From: Psococerastis gibbosa | Lineage: Eukaryota > Arthropoda > Insecta > Psocodea > Psocidae | Direction: 5' to 3' | Assembly (NCBI GenBank): GCA_963971405.1 | Contig: OZ020490.1 | Span: 30,157,464-30,221,463 of the forward strand | DNA: 64,000 nucleotides | Part shown: piece by piece, positions 63,191-64,000 of the stretch | Layout: each line of letters opens with the position of its first letter | Numbering within the stretch: position 1 is the stretch's first letter | The notes under the pieces: generated by a model | Seen by the model: only the letters and a program-made list of their open reading frames with translations | Database searches by the model: none | What the model was told of the DNA's origin: nothing | Program-made: the position numbers and the translations under genes

Positions 63191-63654
63191 TGGCCCCGAT
63201 TAGTCAAGTGGTCGTTTTAAACTTCAATAAAAGGCGGGTCCGCCTCACTGGGCGGATGCCATGTTGCTAAGAGAATTATTGTAGTAAATTTAATAAGGGT
63301 CGCACTGACGTTTTAAATAGAATAAGTCTGTATAGTTACTAGCTAGGTTATCTCTCTTTTGGAAAAATGGGATCCATTTTTATTGGCTTAGGGCTTTATG
63401 AGGCATAATCCTACTAGGGCCCAAATTCGGTTGACGTTAACACTTTGTTTCAGGTTCGACAAATTGGAGGCAGACGGTTTAACTGGTATTTGCCTCACTC
63501 CATTCTGGGTCATGATGTGCTGGGGGAGATACTGTTATCGGTGTTAATGCAGGTACAGTCCATTGGCCATACTTTATCAACTTCATGAATATATTTAAAT
63601 GCTTCAAAACAAAATTTTAACCATGGTTGGGAGACGACGGGACTATCACTTACT
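63191..63654. other. Unique sequence, nothing assigned
   Basis: Short frames only. A later RUN-gene exon could be hidden here, but I see no clear acceptor-donor pair in phase 0. Confidence 0.3.
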
Positions 63655-64000
63655 TAGTTCCAAGTCAGGACATAATAGAGTATTAGTACGGACTCTGACT
63701 TTCACCCGAAAGGTTGTTGTTGTTGTTTCTAGCGCCTGCTTTCAGCATTTCTGCTTTAAGCAACCATGTCAGTCTGGCGGGGGGAGTGAGTCTGTTTGTT
63801 AACTTGAGGCACCCTATGGGCAGACTCTTTCACCTCGGGGAAAGAAGAGTTGACTGACAGGGTGGACTTCCTGATTATAGCGGATTCCGAGCCACATGGG
63901 GAACATGTTAAAGTCACACGATTAAATCGGAGGTGACCAGGACTCGACAGTCGACAGACTGACTGGTATAGTTTCAGCGCGTTATCATGTCCAACCAGGT
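63655..64000 (-). mobile_element. SINE S1 head fragment joined to S2 copy, cut by window end
   Basis: 63660-63715 (GACTCTGACTTTCACCCGAA, AGGTTGTTG) matches the S1 head up to the point where its B box should be. There it runs into GTTGTTGTTGTTTCTAGCGC, the reversed tail of an S2 copy that continues to the window edge. S2 appears to have inserted with its tail in the S1 head. Confidence 0.65.

Overview
This is a eukaryotic, AT-rich, intron-bearing genomic window, most likely from an arthropod and probably an insect. The pointers are a C2H2 zinc-finger cluster without KRAB domains, LOA/I-type, CR1-like and RTE-like non-LTR retrotransposons, Penelope-like remnants, a MATH-BTB (SPOP/TDPOZ-type) gene fragment and many short inverted-repeat DNA transposons. 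I cannot name the species.

The host content is a cluster of C2H2 zinc-finger genes plus one unrelated gene. In order: ZNF-A (exons 4863-6349, 7815-7853, 9202-9229, minus), ZNF-B (9943-10772, 14784-14834, 16104-16131, minus), ZNF-H (17473-17515, 18848-19614, plus), a decayed zinc-finger pseudogene ZNF-J (20084-21780, plus), ZNF-I (24271-26049, plus), ZNF-D (six exons, 30971-38080, minus), ZNF-E (43834-45122, 45523-45565, minus), ZNF-F (46480-47078, 47144-47176, minus, 5' end unresolved), ZNF-G (49576-50942, 52957-53043, 55226-55315, minus, 5' end unresolved) and, at the right edge, a RUN-domain gene (57742-57778, 61205-61521, plus, continuing out of the window). The zinc-finger genes share one design. 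A tiny ATG exon ends with a single base of a split codon. Zero to three small exons follow, each beginning with two bases and ending with one (all lengths divisible by three) and rich in acidic psi-K-x-E motifs. A long exon then carries nearly all the fingers. These proteins are expected to be nuclear DNA-binding factors; the psi-K-x-E motifs suggest SUMO-dependent partners, which is inference.

The rest is mobile DNA. Coding retroelement pieces: an 805-codon open LOA-type RT plus RNase H at the left edge; a decayed CR1-like element (11350-13095); an I/Jockey-type RT-RNase H 3' half inside a ZNF-D intron (34990-36489); an internally rearranged RTE-like element (59053-60086); several RT C-terminal scraps; and a Penelope-like remnant with a GIY-YIG fragment and hammerhead-ribozyme-like ends. 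Short elements: a large PIF/Harbinger-like hairpin MITE superfamily with 3-bp TNA duplications, in places nested or tandem; a hAT-like MITE family with 8-bp duplications and internal ~88-bp repeats; tRNA-headed SINEs; and a SINE-like family with a 13-bp target duplication.

No rRNA, functional tRNA, CRISPR array or prokaryotic operon is seen. Exon models come from reading splice sites and codon phase by eye and were not checked against transcripts.
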